Shown: positions 61,457 through 64,000 of the stretch, piece by piece | How positions within the stretch are numbered: position 1 is the first letter of the stretch | Layout: the number at the start of each line of letters is the position of its first letter | Source: Saccharopolyspora gloriosae | GTDB lineage: Bacteria > Actinomycetota > Actinomycetes > Mycobacteriales > Pseudonocardiaceae | Assembly (NCBI RefSeq): GCF_022828475.1 | Contig: NZ_CP059557.1 | Coordinates: forward strand, 5,937,470-6,001,469 | Direction: 5' to 3' | DNA length: 64,000 bases | Made by a program: the position numbers and the translations under genes | Notes under the pieces: generated by a model | Databases searched by the model: none | What the model was told of the DNA's origin: nothing | Seen by the model: only the letters and a program-made list of their open reading frames with translations

Positions 61457-62535
61457 GTGCCCAGCCTTCCCTCGCTCGGCCTGCGCAACCGCGCAGCCCG
61501 CAACAACGGTCGCGTCACGCCCGTTCCCCCGCTTCCCCGGCTTACGTCGTCGACTGCGGCGTCTACGTCGACGGCGTGCGCCTGGCCGGTACCTGGTCGC
61601 ACGCCGAGGCGATCGACGAGGTCCGCAGGCGCGGCACCGGATTCGTCTGGATCGGCCTGCACGAGCCGGACGAATCTCAGCTCAACGTGCTGGCCGACAC
61701 CTTCGGGCTGCACGAGCTCGCGGTCGAGGACGCGGTGCACGCGCACCAACGGCCGAAGCTGGAGCGCTACGACAGCACGCTGTTCATGGTCCTCAAGACG
61801 GTGCGCTACATCGACAACGAGAAGCTGACCGCGAACAGCGAGATCGTGGAGAGCGGCGAGCTGATGGCCTTCGTCGGCCGCGATTTCGTCATCACGGTGC
61901 GGCACGGCAAGCACGCCAGCCTCGGGCAGGTGCGGGCTCAGCTGGAGACCGATCCGGAGCAGTTGCGGCTGGGGCCTGCCGCGGTGCTGCACGGCATCTC
62001 CGACCACGTCGTGGACACCTACCTTGAGGTCACCGAGGCCATCCAGGACGACATCGACGAGATGGAAGCGGCCGTCTTCGCACCGCGCACGAAGATCGAG
62101 GCCGAGCAGATCTACCTGATGAAGCGCGAGGTCATGGAGCTGCGCCGGGCGGTGATGCCGTTGGCGCGGCCGTTGCAGCGGCTGTCCGAGGGCTACACGC
62201 CGATAGTGCCGGAGGAGGTGCGCTCCTACTTCCGCAACGTCGAGGACCACCTGACGACGGTGTCCGAGCGTGTGGCGTCTTTCGACGAACTGCTGACCAC
62301 GCTGGTCGACGCGACCCTCGCCAAGATCACGCTCCAGCAGAACAGCGACATGCGCAAGATCTCCGCGTGGGTCGCGATCGTGTCGACGCCGACGATGATC
62401 GCGGGGATCTACGGGATGAACTTCACGAACATGCCGGAAGTGAATTGGCGGTTCGGCTATCCGGCAACGCTCCTGGTGATGTTGCTGGCCTGCATCACGC
62501 TGTTCAAGATATTCCGCAGGAACAAGTGGCTGTGA
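61457..62535 (+). pseudogene. corA: CorA-type magnesium/cobalt transporter (apparent -1 frameshift near N-terminus)
   Basis: GGAGG precedes GTG 61457. The first 24 codons read VPSLPSLGLRNRAARNN. After VTPVPP the sense moves to another frame, PAYVVDCGVYVDGVRLAGTW, and runs to the stop at 62535. One extra C in the run at 61526-61530 gives a 359-residue protein. The rest is a full CorA: long helices (EEVRSYFRNVEDHLTTVSER), then the signature GIYGMNFTNMP and two membrane helices with a basic C-terminus (RRNKWL). If the shift is real, a GTG at 61576 still opens a 319-residue protein lacking about 40 residues. Confidence 0.88.
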
Positions 62536-62674
62536 CCATGCGCTGTAACGTTTTCGATCATTCGAGCGATGAGGTTCGCAGAGGTTCGACAGCGGTTCTG
62601 CACCGCGAGCGTTTCCGCCGAACAACCGCCGCCGTGCTGACTCCGGTGCGCGTCGCAGAGGTGAGGAGGTAGTC

Positions 62675-62866
62675 ATGCCGATCGTCGTGCGGTTCAACGG
62701 GCCGCGTCGCAGCGCGATGGGGCGCCGGGTTTTCACCCGCAGGCTGCCTGTGACCGGTTCGGGGAACGTGGCTCCGGGGCGAAGTCCCGTGCCGCGCCGG
62801 GGGCGAAAACCCGGCGCGATGTGGGACGCGATGTCCGCCTCGCTGCGCGTGTGCTCCATGCGCTGA
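62675..62866 (+). CDS. Possible 63-residue basic protein
   Basis: GAGGAGG lies five to ten bases before ATG 62675, a very good site, but the product (MPIVVRFNGPRRSAMGRRVF, then a Pro/Gly/Arg-rich run) shows no domain and may be chance. It is the only ORF in the 413 bp between corA and the 31-residue protein. Confidence 0.35.
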   Translation: MPIVVRFNGPRRSAMGRRVFTRRLPVTGSGNVAPGRSPVPRRGRKPGAMWDAMSASLRVCSMR

Positions 62867-62948
62867 ACCCCGTTGCGGCTTCGCCGCCCCCACATCGTGA
62901 GACGACTTTCATTTTCGATCATTTCTCACGCTGCCGGGAGGCACCGCC

Positions 62949-63044
62949 ATGACTCGTCTCGCCACCAACAAGCTCGCCGTGCTCACCACCCTGCTCATGG
63001 GGTGGATCTTGACGCTGTTCATCATCATCGCGCAGCAGATGTGA
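62949..63044 (+). CDS. 31-residue single-span membrane protein
   Basis: GGGAGG precedes ATG 62949 at seven-base spacing. The ORF (31 codons) has a short basic start (MTRLATNKLA), a hydrophobic span (VLTTLLMGWILTLFIIIAQ) and stops at TGA 63042. Size and shape match accessory micro-membrane proteins such as transporter or oxidase subunits. The nearest transport gene is corA, 413 bp upstream. No homologue recognised. Confidence 0.6.
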   Translation: MTRLATNKLAVLTTLLMGWILTLFIIIAQQM

Positions 63045-63202
63045 TTCTGATTCGTCCTTTGTGGATGATGATGTCCTGAATCCCGTTCGGGTGGTCCGTG
63101 CAGCGCTCGGATCACCCGTTGCGTGGATTACCGGGCCGACACGCCGAAAAGCACGTTAGAACTGTCCGCACCTGAGACCGCTGTCTTCGAGGAGTGGTGC
63201 GG

Positions 63203-63703
63203 ATGTTCGTTCTCCACCGGTCGATTCCCGGCTCCCCCGCCTTTCGGCGGACGAAGCCGATCCTGCTCTGCGCGTTGCTGAGCGCCGCCGCGATGTTCGT
63301 CCCGTCCGCGAACGCGAGCCGGATGGACGCCCGCACCGCGGAGGTCGTGGACCGCACGAACGCGGCCCGCGCCGAAGCCGGATGCGGGCCGCTTACACCG
63401 ATTCCCGAACTCGAGCGCTCCGCCCAGGCGCACGCCGCCGACATGGCCGCGCACGACTTCTTCGCCCATTCCGACGCCGCCGGGCCGGTGCTCCTGCGGC
63501 TCCTGCCGCGCCCCGGCCGGACGGCCGAGAACATCGCCGCGGGCAACGCGTCACCAGCCGAGACGTTCCACCAGTGGATGACCAGCCCCGGTCACCGCGT
63601 GAACATCCAGAACTGCGCCTACACCGGCATCGGCGTGGGACACGCCTTCGACCCGCACAGCAGCTACGGCCACTACTGGGTCCAGGAGTTCACAGGCCCC
63701 TGA
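63203..63703 (+). CDS. Secreted CAP/SCP-domain protein
   Basis: A 166-residue secreted protein. The signal peptide (about 1-38, ending VPSANAS) is followed by a CAP domain: DRTNAARAEAGCGPLTP, the HAADMAAHDFFAHS motif, AENIAAGNASPAETFHQWM and SPGHRVNIQNCAYTGIGVG. GAGGAG is eight bases before ATG 63203; a GTG at 63194 overlaps that site. Bacterial CAP proteins are extracellular; role unknown. Followed 16 bp after its stop by the tandem hairpin repeat. Confidence 0.9.
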   Translation: MFVLHRSIPGSPAFRRTKPILLCALLSAAAMFVPSANASRMDARTAEVVDRTNAARAEAGCGPLTPIPELERSAQAHAADMAAHDFFAHSDAAGPVLLRLLPRPGRTAENIAAGNASPAETFHQWMTSPGHRVNIQNCAYTGIGVGHAFDPHSSYGHYWVQEFTGP

Positions 63704-63718
63704 CCACCGACCTCCCGG

Positions 63719-63985
63719 AGTGAACGGACCGTTCGTCCCATCCGGCTGGACCAACGGTCCGTTCACTCACCCCGATCACCCCCGCCAAGACACCGACGGC
63801 GAGACGGAGCACGACAACGGCTCCAAGTGAACGGACCGTTCGTCCCATCCCGCTGGACCAACGGTCCGTTCACTCACCCCGATCACCCCCGCCAAGACAC
63901 CGACGGCGAGACGGAGCACGACAACGGCTCCAAGTGAACGGACCGTTCGTCCCATCCCGCTGGACCAACGGTCCGTTCACTCACT
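63719..63985. repeat. 107-bp tandem repeat with a 15-bp hairpin in each unit
   Basis: Two full 107-bp units and the hairpin of a third (starting 63719, 63826 and 63933). Each begins with a perfect inverted repeat AGTGAACGGACCGTT and AACGGTCCGTTCACT around a 19-base loop. The remainder (CCCCGATCACCCCCGCCAAG, then AGACGGAGCACGACAACGGC) is almost identical between units. After the third hairpin the sequence diverges (CACTTCCGG) and the window ends. It may act as terminator or nucleoid element for the CAP gene. Confidence 0.9.
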
Positions 63986-64000
63986 TCCGGGTCACTCCTT

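Noticed and set aside
1-64000. tRNA, rRNA or replication origin
   Set aside because: No cloverleaf, rRNA-like or DnaA-box cluster was seen on either strand, though without a covariance search a tRNA could be missed.

Overview
The window is a very G+C-rich actinobacterial chromosome segment, most likely from the Pseudonocardiaceae (a Saccharopolyspora-like genome). The evidence is gene content and order: WhiB7, UvrD2 with a tetracysteine motif, AdnA/AdnB, EspG with a PPE-like protein, a conservon, DUF2342, DUF3107 and DUF3152. From memory, the backbone follows the Mycobacterium tuberculosis order from about Rv3194c to Rv3212: ylbL, DUF2342 protease, AarF kinase, whiB7, uvrD2, nudC, K+ channel, adnB/adnA, alkyltransferase-like protein, TIGR02569 protein, moeZ, DUF3152, TetR, DUF3107, MiaE-like protein, DEAD-box helicase and a PQQ-like protein. 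Lineage-specific blocks interrupt this backbone.

Layout. 0-5.3 kb: start of ylbL, DUF2342 protease, YgjP-like peptidase, DUF5679, AarF kinase, methyltransferase. 5.2-6.4 kb: whiB7 with a long leader (WhiB7-type promoter, 60-codon ORF, intrinsic terminator). 6.4-12.2 kb: uvrD2, nudC and an M16 peptidase pair on the minus strand. 12.4-19 kb: EspG, PPE-like protein, helical protein, DUF3558 lipoprotein, a DUF2207 membrane protein and a membrane-anchored metallopeptidase. 19.8-23.7 kb: K+ channel and small proteins. 23.8-32.9 kb: adnA and adnB, split by an XRE/TPR regulator and a small gene. 33-38.8 kb: GH18 protein and a conservon lacking its GTPase gene (cvnA-B-C). 38.9-45 kb: ATL, HemD-like, TIGR02569, moeZ, DUF3152, hydrolase. 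45-50.5 kb: two TetR genes, hydrolase, AurF-like diiron oxygenase, DUF4873, DUF3107, MiaE-like protein. 51-54.4 kb: DEAD-box helicase and PQQ-like protein. 54.6-56.8 kb: an intact IS21-family element. 57-64 kb: RecB-like nuclease, PHP phosphoesterase, PH-domain protein, Nudix, CorA with a small upstream ORF, CAP-domain protein, and a 107-bp hairpin tandem repeat running off the end.

Three themes stand out. First, six copies of a composite repeat module occur. Five of the six begin 36-40 bp after a stop codon, in fixed orientation. Each has a 17-bp stem that differs between copies yet usually stays perfectly paired, then a small terminator-like hairpin with a T-run, then an array of tiny TTCG-loop hairpins. 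An IS21 element sits inside one array with a 5-bp target duplication. This is the best candidate for an undescribed element family. Second, two genes appear to have regulatory leaders: whiB7 and corA. Third, five conserved genes (whiB7, a short hypothetical, a PQQ-like protein, a PH-domain protein and corA) each carry a frameshift that is repaired by adding one G or C to a G/C run. This points to consensus error in the assembly rather than five separate gene losses.

Coordinates come from reading frames. Starts were moved to the best ribosome-binding site where one is visible. Family assignments are from motif recognition, not database search.
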